A stretch of 64,000 nt of DNA from Haliscomenobacter sp033763495 (GTDB lineage Bacteria > Bacteroidota > Bacteroidia > Chitinophagales > Saprospiraceae). The translations under genes and the position numbers were made by a program. The stretch is from contig NZ_JANRKL010000035.1 of NCBI RefSeq assembly GCF_033763495.1, positions 62,001 through 126,000 of the forward strand, read 5' to 3'. This document shows positions 52,000-61,011 of this stretch, piece after piece (position 1 is the stretch's first letter; each line of letters starts with the position of its first letter). The notes under the pieces are model-generated. The model was not told the DNA's origin, did not search any database, and worked only from the letters and a program-made list of their open reading frames with translations.

Positions 52000-54615
52000 C
52001 TAGTTGGAAGAAGAAGTAGTCTTTACAAAGCGTACAGATTTACCTTTTCCATTGGTCAGGTAATACACGCCATTGGGCAAATCGTTGATTTGGATATTGA
52101 CTTTGTTGTAGCCTTGCACCATTTCAACCACCTGATCCTTGGTTTGTACTCTACCCATCAAATCAACGATGTACAAACGGCTTGAGCCACCCTCAGCAGC
52201 ATAGAATTCAACATTGAGTACATCCTGAGCAGGGTTAGGGTACACCTTGAAGTTGGTTTTTTGCAATTCTTTGTCGCTGAGTTTTCCAGCCAGTTCAGGA
52301 GCAACGAACGGAGTGGTACCGTACAAATCAGATTCCCAAACCCCACGGCCGTAAGTAGCTGCGCGCACTTTACCCAGGCTGTACTGGATTTCCAAATCCG
52401 CAATTTCCACGTTTGGCAATTGTGCGTTGAACAGTACCCAATCACTCATGGTATTGTCGCGGTAATAAACACCCACGTCCATGCCAAGGTAAACACCACC
52501 ATTGCTGCCGTTGGAATACACCACACTATTGGCAGGAATGTTAGGCAAGGTACCACTTACATTGGTCCAAGAGCTGCCACCATTAGTGGATTTGTACACT
52601 TTGCTGCCGGTGTTGTAACCACTTATACATACCCAAACATTGTTGGCATTGGTATTGTCAATGGCAAAAGCGTTGACGCGACCAGCAGTTGTTGGATTGG
52701 TCAAGGTCGTCCAGGAGGTACCACCATTGGTAGTCTTTCTAAGCATGTTACCTGTGCTTAAATCGGCATCAAAAGCATAATACACGGTAGAAGCGCTATT
52801 GGGTGCAACAGCAATGGAACGCACACTCGGGCCAGTTGAGGAGTTAACCCCCATTCTGGTCCATTTGGTACCACTATTAGTAGATTTGTAAATACTCTTG
52901 TAACCAATATACATTGTTGCTGGAGCACTTGGGGCAAGCGCAAATGGGGTTACCCAACCACCCTGTTCGGTCGTATTAGGTTTGATCGAAGCCCAGGTAG
53001 AACCAGAATTGGTTGAACGATAAATGTCCCCATAATACAATTCACCATACATGTAAGCTGCATTCGTTGGGTTGATGGCGCAATCCATGCCATCACCACC
53101 AATCTCATCGGTCCAGGTTCCAGTGGTGCTGCGCATTTTTGTACCGTTGTCCTGTAAACCACCTATGATGGCATTGTTGGTTTGGGATACACCCAGGCGA
53201 TACAATTGACTAATGGCCATGGTATTGGTCAGGTCAGTCCAGCTGGTGCCTCCATTGGTTGTCCGATAGATGCCACCATCATTGCCTTGGAAAAGGGTGG
53301 TATTGTTTTGGAACTCCAATGCGTGTTTATCCGCATGCACAACCGGCACAGAACCTGAAGAAGTCCACATGGTATTGATGGTCCAGCTGGTTCCTCCATT
53401 GGTCGATTTCCAGGTATTTACACCTCCTAAATAAATGGTATTCGCGTTGGTTGGGTCAGTTACCAGAGTCAGGTCATACCAACCCTGACCACCAGCATCA
53501 TTCCCTGTTGCATTCCAACCCAACAAGTTAGGGGTAGAGGCTTTGAGCGTCCAGGAAGTGCCACCATTGGTGGAGGAATAGAAACCATTGAAACCACTAT
53601 CCGAAGATTTGGAATAAACCGCTCCCACGTAATTGGCATTGGCTGCAGAAACGGTTAATTCTGCACGATTGGAGCTCGCGAGCGAGTGTACCTGAGTCCA
53701 GGTTACTCCATTGTCGGTAGAACGAAGGATCTGTCCTGTAGTGCCATTGACAGCCGTGGCATAAAACGTCCCGGTAGAACCTGGCATTTGTTCCAGGTCA
53801 TAAAACACCCCTGTATTGGCTTGTGTCCAGCTGGCCCCTGCGTCATCAGTATACCAGATACCGATAGAAGTAGCCACCAGGATTCTTCCACCTGTAGGGT
53901 TTTTCACCAACTTGCGGGTATAACGTACATCGGAACGAACCCAATTCAAGCCAGTGGTAGACCAGGTAGCCCCCCCGTCAGTTGATTTTAAGATGCCTAT
54001 TGATGGGGAGTCGCGGCCATCACCATCGCCTGTAGATACATAAATGGTATTGGGGCTTGCCGGATCGACCAGGATAGAGCTTACGCCCAAACTTGGGCTA
54101 AAATCGGTAAGAGCTGTCCAGGAAGTACCACCATTGGTAGTTTTCCATACTCCACCACCTGCGCTACCAATGTAAATGACACTTGAATTGCCAGGATCGA
54201 ACGCGATGGCGTTGATCCGACCAATCCCGGCGTAACCACCCGTAGAGGATGTTGGTCCCAGGGGAGTCCAGTTGCCAACGGGTGTGAGGGCACTCGTCAC
54301 CACGTCAGGAGCAAATCCATGGCTTTTTTGGTAACTGTTGAATTCTTCTTCGTTGATACCCGCTTTTGGCAGAGAGCCATCAGGCATCAGGCGGTTTTCC
54401 CAGTAATATTCCCAGCGTAAAAAGGGTTTAAAACCTTTGCCTTTTTCTGGTGTTTTGTCTTTCCAGAACACTTTAAAATCAGCCTTTGCTGCCTCAAAAC
54501 TAGCCTTTTCTCCTTTTGTCATCAAATCTGCCCAAGGTTGAGCAAAACTTGAAACCGTACAACATGTAGTAAACCATAACAATAGAGCAGTAGCTCCAAT
54601 TAAGCGTCTTTTCAT
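52000..54615 (-). CDS. T9SS-secreted sortilin-like beta-propeller protein
   Basis: An 871-residue secreted protein (signal peptide ~1-25). The propeller (~60-770) is built from BNR/Asp-box repeats such as TTNGGTSWTALTD and STNGGTSWTLKAS, with the stretch GIGRINAIAFDPGNSSVIYIGSAGGGVWK near 130. The C-terminal T9SS type A domain (VYPNPAQDVLNVEF; ~793-871) directs outer-membrane export and surface attachment. Residues ~25-770 are paralogous to the first half of the protein at 23948, including RW..YWENR near the N-terminus, but it lacks BACON domains. The gap 54616-55107 upstream has no gene, apart from a hairpin. Confidence 0.93.
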   Translation of the reverse strand: MKRRLIGATALLLWFTTCCTVSSFAQPWADLMTKGEKASFEAAKADFKVFWKDKTPEKGKGFKPFLRWEYYWENRLMPDGSLPKAGINEEEFNSYQKSHGFAPDVVTSALTPVGNWTPLGPTSSTGGYAGIGRINAIAFDPGNSSVIYIGSAGGGVWKTTNGGTSWTALTDFSPSLGVSSILVDPASPNTIYVSTGDGDGRDSPSIGILKSTDGGATWSTTGLNWVRSDVRYTRKLVKNPTGGRILVATSIGIWYTDDAGASWTQANTGVFYDLEQMPGSTGTFYATAVNGTTGQILRSTDNGVTWTQVHSLASSNRAELTVSAANANYVGAVYSKSSDSGFNGFYSSTNGGTSWTLKASTPNLLGWNATGNDAGGQGWYDLTLVTDPTNANTIYLGGVNTWKSTNGGTSWTINTMWTSSGSVPVVHADKHALEFQNNTTLFQGNDGGIYRTTNGGTSWTDLTNTMAISQLYRLGVSQTNNAIIGGLQDNGTKMRSTTGTWTDEIGGDGMDCAINPTNAAYMYGELYYGDIYRSTNSGSTWASIKPNTTEQGGWVTPFALAPSAPATMYIGYKSIYKSTNSGTKWTRMGVNSSTGPSVRSIAVAPNSASTVYYAFDADLSTGNMLRKTTNGGTSWTTLTNPTTAGRVNAFAIDNTNANNVWVCISGYNTGSKVYKSTNGGSSWTNVSGTLPNIPANSVVYSNGSNGGVYLGMDVGVYYRDNTMSDWVLFNAQLPNVEIADLEIQYSLGKVRAATYGRGVWESDLYGTTPFVAPELAGKLSDKELQKTNFKVYPNPAQDVLNVEFYAAEGGSSRLYIVDLMGRVQTKDQVVEMVQGYNKVNIQINDLPNGVYYLTNGKGKSVRFVKTTSSSN

Positions 54616-54836
54616 AAAATCCGTTTATAGTTAAGAGTGATAAAATCTACGACTCTTTCAAATGAAAAAGAACCTTGAGAAAATGATTTGGCTGGAAATT
54701 TTTAAACTGTTTAAGTAAAGGCAAGATAAGTGGATTTTACAATTTGGCAAATTTATTTTGGTCAAATTGTAAAGCAACAAAAAAATGGCAAGGAAAAAAG
54801 GAATAATTGTGAAATCTTTAAAAGGCAAGGTCTAAA

Positions 54837-54880
54837 GACAGGTAAGCCGATTCCATGATTAGGCCTCGGCCTTCCTGTCA
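54837..54880. terminator. Hairpin in the 492-bp non-coding gap
   Basis: GACAGGTAAGCCGA and TCGGCCTTCCTGTC pair with two mismatches. It lies about 230 bp downstream of the leftward gene at 55108, too distant to be a sure terminator. I see nothing else in 54616-55107. Confidence 0.5.
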
Positions 54881-55107
54881 ATGTTTAAGACAGAATACAG
54901 TAACGCTAGATAGAGTTCGGGCAAAAATGTTCTATTGCTAGCACAGTGTTAGATGGAGGCCAATAATAATTTTACTTGCTTGGGAAAATTGTAGAAATGT
55001 GGGAATTAAGGCGGATGTGAATGGCTGGAAGAGAATAGGAATACAAACTTGTTTCTGGTGTAAAATTATAAAAATATTGATTTATAAAAGCATTATTCTT
55101 AATTTTT

Positions 55108-55704
55108 TTATAAAATTAAAAAAGAATCAAAAAAGCGATCACTGGCAGCGTTGATGGCCATGTCTTTGAGCGTAACCGTTTGAATGGTGTAAAAACGATT
55201 GCGGACCATAAATGCTTTGGTTTTGATTACAGCTTGGTCCCTCAAGTAATTGATCCGCCATATTTTTCCTGGAAAACCTTGTTGGACAATGTCGGCTTGG
55301 TAGGCCAATTCTCCTTTGACACTACTCGTGGCCTGATCAATGCTTGCGTCAAAAAAATCCTTGAGCAATTCAGTGGAATCCGAATGAACCGTCCCTGAAG
55401 GGTAATCACAAAAGGTGATCATATAAAATAGGTTTTCAGCATTTTTTTGAGTGTTATTGTACACCAGGATGTAATAGGCCAGTTTTCCAAGTGGGGTTTG
55501 CACCGAATCAACAGCTTTGGCAAACTCCCCAGGGACAAGCACCCGAAATTTTCCCTCTAAAGATTGGTACTCCTTCCAGGGGGAGCTTCGCCAATCTTCT
55601 GCCGATGTTTGAATGAACGTATCCCGTAATACCTGTGCATTACTGATGTTTGCCGACATCATCCACAAAATCGCCCCAAGACCCAAATTTTTCAATAATT
55701 TCAT
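55108..55704 (-). CDS. Secreted protein of unknown function
   Basis: A 198-residue protein from ATG 55704, where a signal peptide (MKLLKNLGLGAILWMMSANISNAQ) begins; the 49 codons upstream in the same frame are not convincing. The mature part has a pattern of PSPWKEYQSLEGKFRVLVPGEF, YYILVYNNTQKNAENLFYMITFCDYP and TVTLKDMAINAASDRFFDSF, which resembles uncharacterised secreted Bacteroidota proteins with a single alpha/beta domain. I do not recognise a named family. It is divergent from nicotinate phosphoribosyltransferase. Confidence 0.75.
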   Translation of the reverse strand: MKLLKNLGLGAILWMMSANISNAQVLRDTFIQTSAEDWRSSPWKEYQSLEGKFRVLVPGEFAKAVDSVQTPLGKLAYYILVYNNTQKNAENLFYMITFCDYPSGTVHSDSTELLKDFFDASIDQATSSVKGELAYQADIVQQGFPGKIWRINYLRDQAVIKTKAFMVRNRFYTIQTVTLKDMAINAASDRFFDSFLIL

Positions 55705-55790
55705 TGCACGTTGATTTACTTCAAATGAGCGTATTTCCTGCCAAAAAGTTGTGCCCTCCAATTTTTTTTTGTTAACATAGGACATTTTTT

Positions 55791-55821
55791 TTGCAAAATT
55801 CAATAAAGCGCCATACCTTAG
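55791..55821 (+). promoter_or_regulatory. Possible promoter of the NAPRT gene
   Basis: TTG at 55791-55793, a 20-bp gap and TACCTTAG at 55814-55821 (one mismatch to TAnnTTTG). The leader to GTG 55839 would be only about 10 nt, so either the true start lies slightly later or this is chance. Confidence 0.35.
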
Positions 55822-55838
55822 TTTTAAAATCAAACTAA

Positions 55839-57281
55839 GTGACAAATTCATCCCATTTATCCGCAGTATACCGTGAGCGATTTGCCCTGGTTGCGGACCT
55901 TTATCACCTGACGATGGCTTATGGTTTTTGGAAAAACGGAGTTCAGGACCAACCTGCTGTTTTCCAGTTGTATTACCGGCGCAACCCTTTTTCCAATCAG
56001 TACGCCATTTCCACGGGTTTGGGCCTTGCCATCGATTACCTTCAACAGTTCCGGTTTACAGTGGAGGATATCCACTACCTTGGCTCATTGAAAGGTTCAG
56101 ATGGGCAGCCCCTGTTCGAAATCAGCTTTTTAAATTATCTCCAAAGGCTTGAATTCAAATGCCACGTGGACGCTATTCCCGAAGGCACGGCAGTGTTTCC
56201 CAACCAACCATTGGTACGAATTGAGGGGCCGCTGCTGCAAGCCCAAATCGTAGAGTCAGCCTTACTCAACCTGATCAATTTTTCCACTTTGATTGCTACC
56301 AAAGCGGCCCGTGTTGTGCAATCAGCTCAAGGCGATCAAATTCTGGAGTTTGGATTGCGCCGCGCTCAGGGACTGGACGGTGCACTTACCGCCTCCAGAG
56401 CAGCTTACATCGGCGGGTGCAATGCTACCAGTAATTTACTGGCTGGCAAATACTATCGCATTCCCGTTCGTGGTACCCATGCCCACAGCTGGGTGATGAG
56501 TTACGGCAATGAAAGAGAAGCTTACCGCAGTTTTGCTAATGCCATGCCCAACAATTGTATTTTCCTGGTCGATACCTATGACACCATCGAGGGGATTAAA
56601 AACGCCATCGAGGTTGGCAAAGAATTGCGTAGCATAGGATACACCCTGCTCGGGATTCGCTTGGATAGTGGCGACCTTTGCGCTTTGAGTATTAAAGCCC
56701 GCAAAATGTTGGACGATGCAGGTTTTCCTGAAACCCTCATTCTAGCCAGTGATTGTCTGGACGAAAACTCAATCAGCAGCCTTAAAGACAAGGGCGCGGC
56801 AATCAACATCTGGGGAGTAGGAACTGAGCTCATCACAGGAGGAACCCAGGCTGCATTGGGTGGTGTCTATAAACTAGCCGCAACCCAGGGAAAAAACGGA
56901 GAATGGGAATACCGCATCAAAAAATCAGAAGATTTGTACAAGATGTCTAACCCAGGTATTCACCAGGTGCGGCGTTATTTTGACCCATCCGGTAAACCTT
57001 TGGTAGATGTACTCTATGATGCCACCCAAACTGAACCTCAAGTAGAGGTCATTGAAATTCAAACGGGCAAGGTAGCCCCCCTACCCTTCCCTGCACCTTC
57101 CCAAGATCTACTTGTGCCCATTTTTAGGTCTGGAAAACTGGTGTACACCGTGCCCGATATCCACCAAGTACGAGAAAGATCCTTACAACAACAAGTTTTA
57201 TTCAAGGGAACCCAAAAAGACTTTATCCATGGCTTGGACCGTTATTTGTTCGATATGAAGCAAAGATTCGCACAAAAGTAG
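55839..57281 (+). CDS. pncB: Nicotinate phosphoribosyltransferase
   Basis: A 480-residue NAPRT starting at GTG 55839. Conserved segments include LVADLYHLTMAYGFW (~18-32), FGLRRAQGLDGALTASRAAYIGGCNATSN (~171-199), the phosphoacceptor-like VRGTHAHSWVMSY (~208-220) and GIRLDSGDLCALS (~275-287). It converts nicotinate and PRPP to nicotinate mononucleotide, the first step of the Preiss-Handler NAD pathway. The next gene downstream is an NrtR-like NAD regulator, supporting coordinate control. Confidence 0.95.
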   Translation: MTNSSHLSAVYRERFALVADLYHLTMAYGFWKNGVQDQPAVFQLYYRRNPFSNQYAISTGLGLAIDYLQQFRFTVEDIHYLGSLKGSDGQPLFEISFLNYLQRLEFKCHVDAIPEGTAVFPNQPLVRIEGPLLQAQIVESALLNLINFSTLIATKAARVVQSAQGDQILEFGLRRAQGLDGALTASRAAYIGGCNATSNLLAGKYYRIPVRGTHAHSWVMSYGNEREAYRSFANAMPNNCIFLVDTYDTIEGIKNAIEVGKELRSIGYTLLGIRLDSGDLCALSIKARKMLDDAGFPETLILASDCLDENSISSLKDKGAAINIWGVGTELITGGTQAALGGVYKLAATQGKNGEWEYRIKKSEDLYKMSNPGIHQVRRYFDPSGKPLVDVLYDATQTEPQVEVIEIQTGKVAPLPFPAPSQDLLVPIFRSGKLVYTVPDIHQVRERSLQQQVLFKGTQKDFIHGLDRYLFDMKQRFAQK

Positions 57282-57315
57282 CGGCTCAAAAAAAATAATT
57301 GTTCATTTTCTCTAA

Positions 57316-57372
57316 GCCCAAGGGCAAGGTAAAAAACTCAAATTGAATCGTTTATTGGTTAAACCCTTGGGC
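57316..57372. terminator. 9-bp inverted repeat after the NAPRT gene
   Basis: GCCCAAGGG and CCCTTGGGC lie 39 bp apart in the gap before the Nudix regulator gene. It could be a weak terminator or an operator. Confidence 0.4.
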
Positions 57373-57487
57373 AAAATGAAACACTTATTTTTTTATCGCC
57401 CTAAAGAGCTAAATTGCATTCTTATTTTAGTTAAGGATCCGCTCACCATTTATTATGGCGGGTTCTTATGAACCTGGAATTTGCACG

Positions 57488-58213
57488 ATGAAATATTGCT
57501 ATGAATATCCTCGGCCATCCGTTACAGTAGACTGTATCATTTTTGGCCTTGATGAATCTCAAGTGCTTAAGGTACTCCTCATTCAACGAGGACATGATCC
57601 TTTTCAAGGGCATTGGGCCTTACCAGGAGGTTTTGTTGATTTGCAGGAGGACCTGGAGTTTGCAGCCTTGCGGGAACTTGAGGAGGAAACAGGCGTTCGA
57701 GACGTATTTATTGAGCAATTGTTCACTTTTGGGGCTCCGGGTCGAGATCCCCGGGGGCGGGTAATCAGTGTAGCTTACTATGCCTTGGTCAATCTTACCG
57801 AACACCCGGTAAACCCCTCTACTGATGCACAATCTGCAGAATGGTTTCCGATTACCCAACTTCCCCAACTAGCCTTTGACCATGAGTTGATTTTGGAAAC
57901 GGCCTTGAACCGCCTGCGGGCCAAGGTACGTTACCAGCCCATAGGTTTTGAGTTGTTGCCCGAAAAATTCACCCTGACCCAGCTCCAAAATTTATACGAG
58001 ACCATTTTGGGTTTGCCAAAAAACGAACCTTTGAACAAACGTAATTTCCGCACCCGAATCCAAAAAATGGATGTGCTAAAGGAGGTGGGCATTCAAGAGG
58101 GTGTCTCACATCGTCCGGCCAAACTATACAGTTTTGATAAGGCCCGTTATGAAGAATTACAAAAAATGAAGTACAAGGATCTGGTCTATCGAGGTCTTGA
58201 TTTCGAAATATGA
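57488..58213 (+). CDS. NrtR-like Nudix-domain transcriptional regulator
   Basis: A 241-residue protein from ATG 57488 (MKYCYEYPRPSVTVDCIIF begins the conserved domain; an ATG at 57455 would add 11 residues). The N-terminal Nudix domain has an intact Nudix box GFVDLQEDLEFAALRELEEE at ~45-70. The C-terminal ~80 residues form an NrtR-type winged helix (FTLTQLQNLYETILG, LNKRNFRTRIQKMDVL). NrtR regulators bind ADP-ribose or related NAD breakdown products and control NAD synthesis and salvage genes. Adjacent to pncB, it probably regulates that gene. Enzymatic activity cannot be excluded because the box is intact. Confidence 0.88.
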   Translation: MKYCYEYPRPSVTVDCIIFGLDESQVLKVLLIQRGHDPFQGHWALPGGFVDLQEDLEFAALRELEEETGVRDVFIEQLFTFGAPGRDPRGRVISVAYYALVNLTEHPVNPSTDAQSAEWFPITQLPQLAFDHELILETALNRLRAKVRYQPIGFELLPEKFTLTQLQNLYETILGLPKNEPLNKRNFRTRIQKMDVLKEVGIQEGVSHRPAKLYSFDKARYEELQKMKYKDLVYRGLDFEI

Positions 58214-58219
58214 CAAGTG

Positions 58220-58267
58220 TACAATGTTAACACTGTGCTACAATGTTAACTTAACTGTACAATTTAA
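58220..58267. promoter_or_regulatory. 19-bp direct-repeat array upstream of sixA
   Basis: TACAAT recurs at 58220, 58239 and 58258, exactly 19 bp apart. The first two copies continue as TACAATGTTAAC; the third is partial. The spacing near two helical turns is typical of operator arrays. It starts seven bases after the stop of the Nudix regulator gene and ends before the sixA start codon. Confidence 0.6.
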
Positions 58268-58279
58268 TGCTACTGCTCT

Positions 58280-58777
58280 ATGAAAACCGTTTTTTTTGTT
58301 CGTCATGCCAAGTCAAGTTGGGACAATCCATCACTTAGTGATAGGGATCGCCCACTCAATGCACGTGGCCTGCGTGATGCACCACAAATGGGTTTAAAGC
58401 TTAAACAACTCAATGCAAATATTGAGCTCATTGTGAGCAGCCCTGCAAAAAGAGCTTTTACAACGGCAACCTTTTTTGCAGCAGCCTTAGGTTTACCTCT
58501 TGATGAAATTGTACTGGAACCCCGTTTGTACGAAGCTATGTCAGAAGATGTGATCAGCGTCATCAATGGGTTGTCGGATGAATACAAGGTTATAGCCATT
58601 TTTGGGCACAACCCCACTTTTACCTTCATCGCCAATCTTTTTACGGAAGATTACATCGACAATATTCCTACTTGTGGGGTCTTCAAAGTAGACGCCAGGA
58701 TTAACTCCTGGAAGGAATTTGGCGAAAACAGCGGTCGATTGACTGCTTTTTATTACCCTAAACAATCTTTGCTTTAA
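58280..58777 (+). CDS. sixA: Phosphohistidine phosphatase SixA
   Basis: A 165-residue histidine-phosphatase-superfamily protein. The catalytic RHA motif FFVRHAKSSWD is at ~4-14, the second Arg cluster SSPAKRAFTTA at ~53-63 and the C-terminal His in FGHNPT at ~111-116, as in E. coli SixA, which removes phosphate from protein histidines. The stop overlaps the next start codon (TAATG), so the following lipoprotein gene is co-translated. A 19-bp repeat array lies just upstream. Confidence 0.93.
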   Translation: MKTVFFVRHAKSSWDNPSLSDRDRPLNARGLRDAPQMGLKLKQLNANIELIVSSPAKRAFTTATFFAAALGLPLDEIVLEPRLYEAMSEDVISVINGLSDEYKVIAIFGHNPTFTFIANLFTEDYIDNIPTCGVFKVDARINSWKEFGENSGRLTAFYYPKQSLL

Positions 58778-59085
58778 TGAAATTACGTATTATTTTTTTT
58801 CTAATGTTTTTTTCCTTTTTTGCCTGTAATAGAACGCAGAAAAAACTTCCTATTCCTGAAAAAAAATTAATCCAAATCCTCACCGATGTGCATTATGCGG
58901 AGGCTGCCTTGCAAGATGTTTATGGAATTCAAAAGGACAGCCTCAAAAAAATATACTACCAAGAAATTTACCAGTTGTACGAAACATCGGAGGAAGAGTT
59001 GACCAAAACCATGGATGTCTTGCGTCAGAATCCTGAAAGATTGGACAAAATTTACCAATTCATTGTCGACAATCTAAATGGTTAA
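58777..59085 (+). CDS. DUF4296 lipoprotein
   Basis: A 102-residue lipoprotein with a short signal (MKLRIIFFLMFFSFFAC; lipobox Cys at 17). The DUF4296 pattern follows: IPEKKLIQILTDVHYAEAAL near 27-46 and YYQEIYQLYETSEEELTKTMDVL. It is confined to Bacteroidota and has no known function. It overlaps sixA by one base and precedes the two-component pair by 89 bp. Confidence 0.88.
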   Translation: MKLRIIFFLMFFSFFACNRTQKKLPIPEKKLIQILTDVHYAEAALQDVYGIQKDSLKKIYYQEIYQLYETSEEELTKTMDVLRQNPERLDKIYQFIVDNLNG

Positions 59086-59130
59086 CAATTATTTAAACTA
59101 CATAGCATCTAGGTCATCTTGGATTAATTA

Positions 59131-59138
59131 TAGCTTTG
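59131..59138 (+). promoter_or_regulatory. Possible -7 element for the response regulator
   Basis: TAGCTTTG matches TAnnTTTG, but no TTG is correctly spaced upstream. The start ATG at 59175 is about 30 nt from the expected transcription start. Confidence 0.4.
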
Positions 59139-59174
59139 CACATCTTTTTAAGATTGCCGAACCAATCTTTGTGC

Positions 59175-59858
59175 ATGGATAATATAAAAATTCTCATCGT
59201 TGATGATGAGCCAGACATCCTGGAGATCCTCCAGTACAACCTTGAAAAGGAAGGCTATCAGGTCGTAACGGCCTCTGACGGTGAAGAAGCCATTGCTGTG
59301 GCCGAACGTGAACAGCCTAACCTGATCATTTTGGACATCATGATGCCTAAAATGGACGGGGTTGAAGTCTGCAGAATTCTACGGAGCAAACCTGATTTTG
59401 ACCGTACCGCCATTGCCTTTTTAACTGCCCGTGAGGAAGACTATTCCCAAATTGCGGCACTGGATGTTGGTGGCGACGATTACATCACCAAACCTATTCG
59501 TCCTCGGGTGTTCATCAGTCGGATCAAAGCCTTATTGCGCCGTTCTGATCGTCTCCCCCAGGAAGAAGGTTTGGATGTGGTTAAAGTAGGCGACCTGGCT
59601 ATTGACCGGGATCGGGTAAGTGTACAACGTGGTGATGAATTGATTGAATTGGCAAAAAAAGAGTTCGAATTATTGTTTTTACTGGTTTCCAAGCCCGGCA
59701 AGGTATTTTCCCGGGAAGAAATATTCAACAAGGTTTGGGGTACCGATGTTATTGTAGGTAACCGAACCATCGATGTACACATACGTAAGTTGCGGGAAAA
59801 AATTGGTGAAGATTACATCAAAACCATCAAAGGGATCGGGTATAAATTTGAATTTTAA
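59175..59858 (+). CDS. OmpR/PhoB-type response regulator
   Basis: A 227-residue response regulator from ATG 59175 (MDNIKILIVDDEPD); a TTG in the same frame at 59136 would add 13 non-homologous residues. The receiver has the acidic pair DDEPD near 10, the phosphorylated Asp in LIILDIMMPKMDG near 54 and the KPIRP Lys near 105. The C-terminal winged helix binds DNA (KKEFELLFLLVSKPGKVFSREE; VIVGNRTIDVHIRKLREKIG). The stop overlaps the kinase start (TAATG), so the pair is translationally coupled. Confidence 0.95.
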   Translation: MDNIKILIVDDEPDILEILQYNLEKEGYQVVTASDGEEAIAVAEREQPNLIILDIMMPKMDGVEVCRILRSKPDFDRTAIAFLTAREEDYSQIAALDVGGDDYITKPIRPRVFISRIKALLRRSDRLPQEEGLDVVKVGDLAIDRDRVSVQRGDELIELAKKEFELLFLLVSKPGKVFSREEIFNKVWGTDVIVGNRTIDVHIRKLREKIGEDYIKTIKGIGYKFEF

Positions 59859-60910
59859 TGCTTAAAAACCCAACGCCCCGGCAAATCGCCATTGCTTCTG
59901 CCGCACTCATAACCGCAGTAGGCATTGCCATATTTTTGATGGTTCGTTTTTTGCGTTGGGATGCATATCCCTGGCTGGAATACCTGACCTGGGTACTTTT
60001 GTTTTTTGTATTGACCTACCGGGTAGTTTTGTATTTTTTGCAAAACTACATTTACCGCAAAATCAAGCTCATTTACAAAACCATCCACCAGGAAAAGATC
60101 AATCCGGCCGAAAAAAGCAAATCCATCAATGCTGATGCGAAAATATTCGAAGAAGTAAGTCAACAAGTGGCCGACTGGGCAGCAAACCAACAAAAGGAAA
60201 TTGACCAGCTGCGCTCTTGGGGCGAATACCGAAGGGCTTATTTGGGTGACATCTCCCATGAGCTCAAAACGCCAATTTTTAACATCCAGGGCTACCTGGA
60301 ATCCGTCATTGACAATGGAGTTGAGGACCCGGTGTTCAGTTTGTCTTTTTTGAAAAAAGCATCCAAAAACGTAGACCGACTCCAAACCATCATCCAGGAT
60401 TTGGAGACCATATCTAAATTGGAAACGGGCAATATGCTACTTGAGTTGACTAGTTTTGACATTAAAGAGTTGGGTAGGGAGGTATTTGAAGACCTTGAAA
60501 TCAAAGCTGCTGAACGCAATATTTCCCTTGAGTTCAAGGAAGGAGCCAGCCAAAGCTACCGGGTCAAAGCCGATCGGGAAAAAATCCGCCAGGTACTCAT
60601 CAACCTCATCCATAATTCTATCAAATACGGTATCCCCAATGGGCGCATCAAAATCGCCTTTTATGACATGGACAAAAGAGTATTGATTGAGGTGGCTGAC
60701 AATGGCATTGGCATCCCCAAAGAGCACCTTGCCCATGTCTTTGACCGTTTTTACCGGGTGGACAAAAGCCGCTCGCGGACCCAGGGTGGGTCTGGCCTGG
60801 GGCTTTCCATCGTCAAACACATCATTGAGGCGCACTCCCAAACCATCAATGTAAGGTCGACCCCAAATCTGGGTTCTACTTTTGGATTTACCCTGGATAA
60901 AGCTAGTTAA
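59858..60910 (+). CDS. Sensor histidine kinase paired with the response regulator
   Basis: A 350-residue kinase. Two membrane helices at ~7-28 and ~34-55 leave almost no periplasmic loop, so it probably senses a membrane or cytoplasmic signal. A coiled-coil linker leads to the HisKA motif YLGDISHELKTPIFN (His ~134). The ATPase domain has LINLIHNSIKYG (N box ~247), EVADNGIGIP (G1 ~283) and GGSGLGLSIVKHI (G2 ~310). It would phosphorylate the regulator encoded immediately upstream. Similar to PhoR/RprX-type kinases. Confidence 0.95.
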   Translation: MLKNPTPRQIAIASAALITAVGIAIFLMVRFLRWDAYPWLEYLTWVLLFFVLTYRVVLYFLQNYIYRKIKLIYKTIHQEKINPAEKSKSINADAKIFEEVSQQVADWAANQQKEIDQLRSWGEYRRAYLGDISHELKTPIFNIQGYLESVIDNGVEDPVFSLSFLKKASKNVDRLQTIIQDLETISKLETGNMLLELTSFDIKELGREVFEDLEIKAAERNISLEFKEGASQSYRVKADREKIRQVLINLIHNSIKYGIPNGRIKIAFYDMDKRVLIEVADNGIGIPKEHLAHVFDRFYRVDKSRSRTQGGSGLGLSIVKHIIEAHSQTINVRSTPNLGSTFGFTLDKAS

Positions 60911-60977
60911 AAAAATTTAGGAAAAACCGTGCTAAACTTTCTCACCCACTCTCAACCTTCTCAACCCTTTTTTTACG

Positions 60978-60985
60978 TACTTTTG
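60978..60985 (+). promoter_or_regulatory. Possible -7 element for the ABC-F gene
   Basis: TACTTTTG fits TAnnTTTG; the upstream TTG is unclear. Leader of about 20 nt to ATG 61012. Confidence 0.4.
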
Positions 60986-61011
60986 CACCCCGAAATCAAG
61001 ATTCATCTTTT

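Noticed and set aside
54939..58240. 13-mer TAGCACAGTGTTA at 54939 and its complement at 58228
   Set aside because: Dozens of 13-mer matches are expected by chance in 64 kb, so the pair carries no weight.
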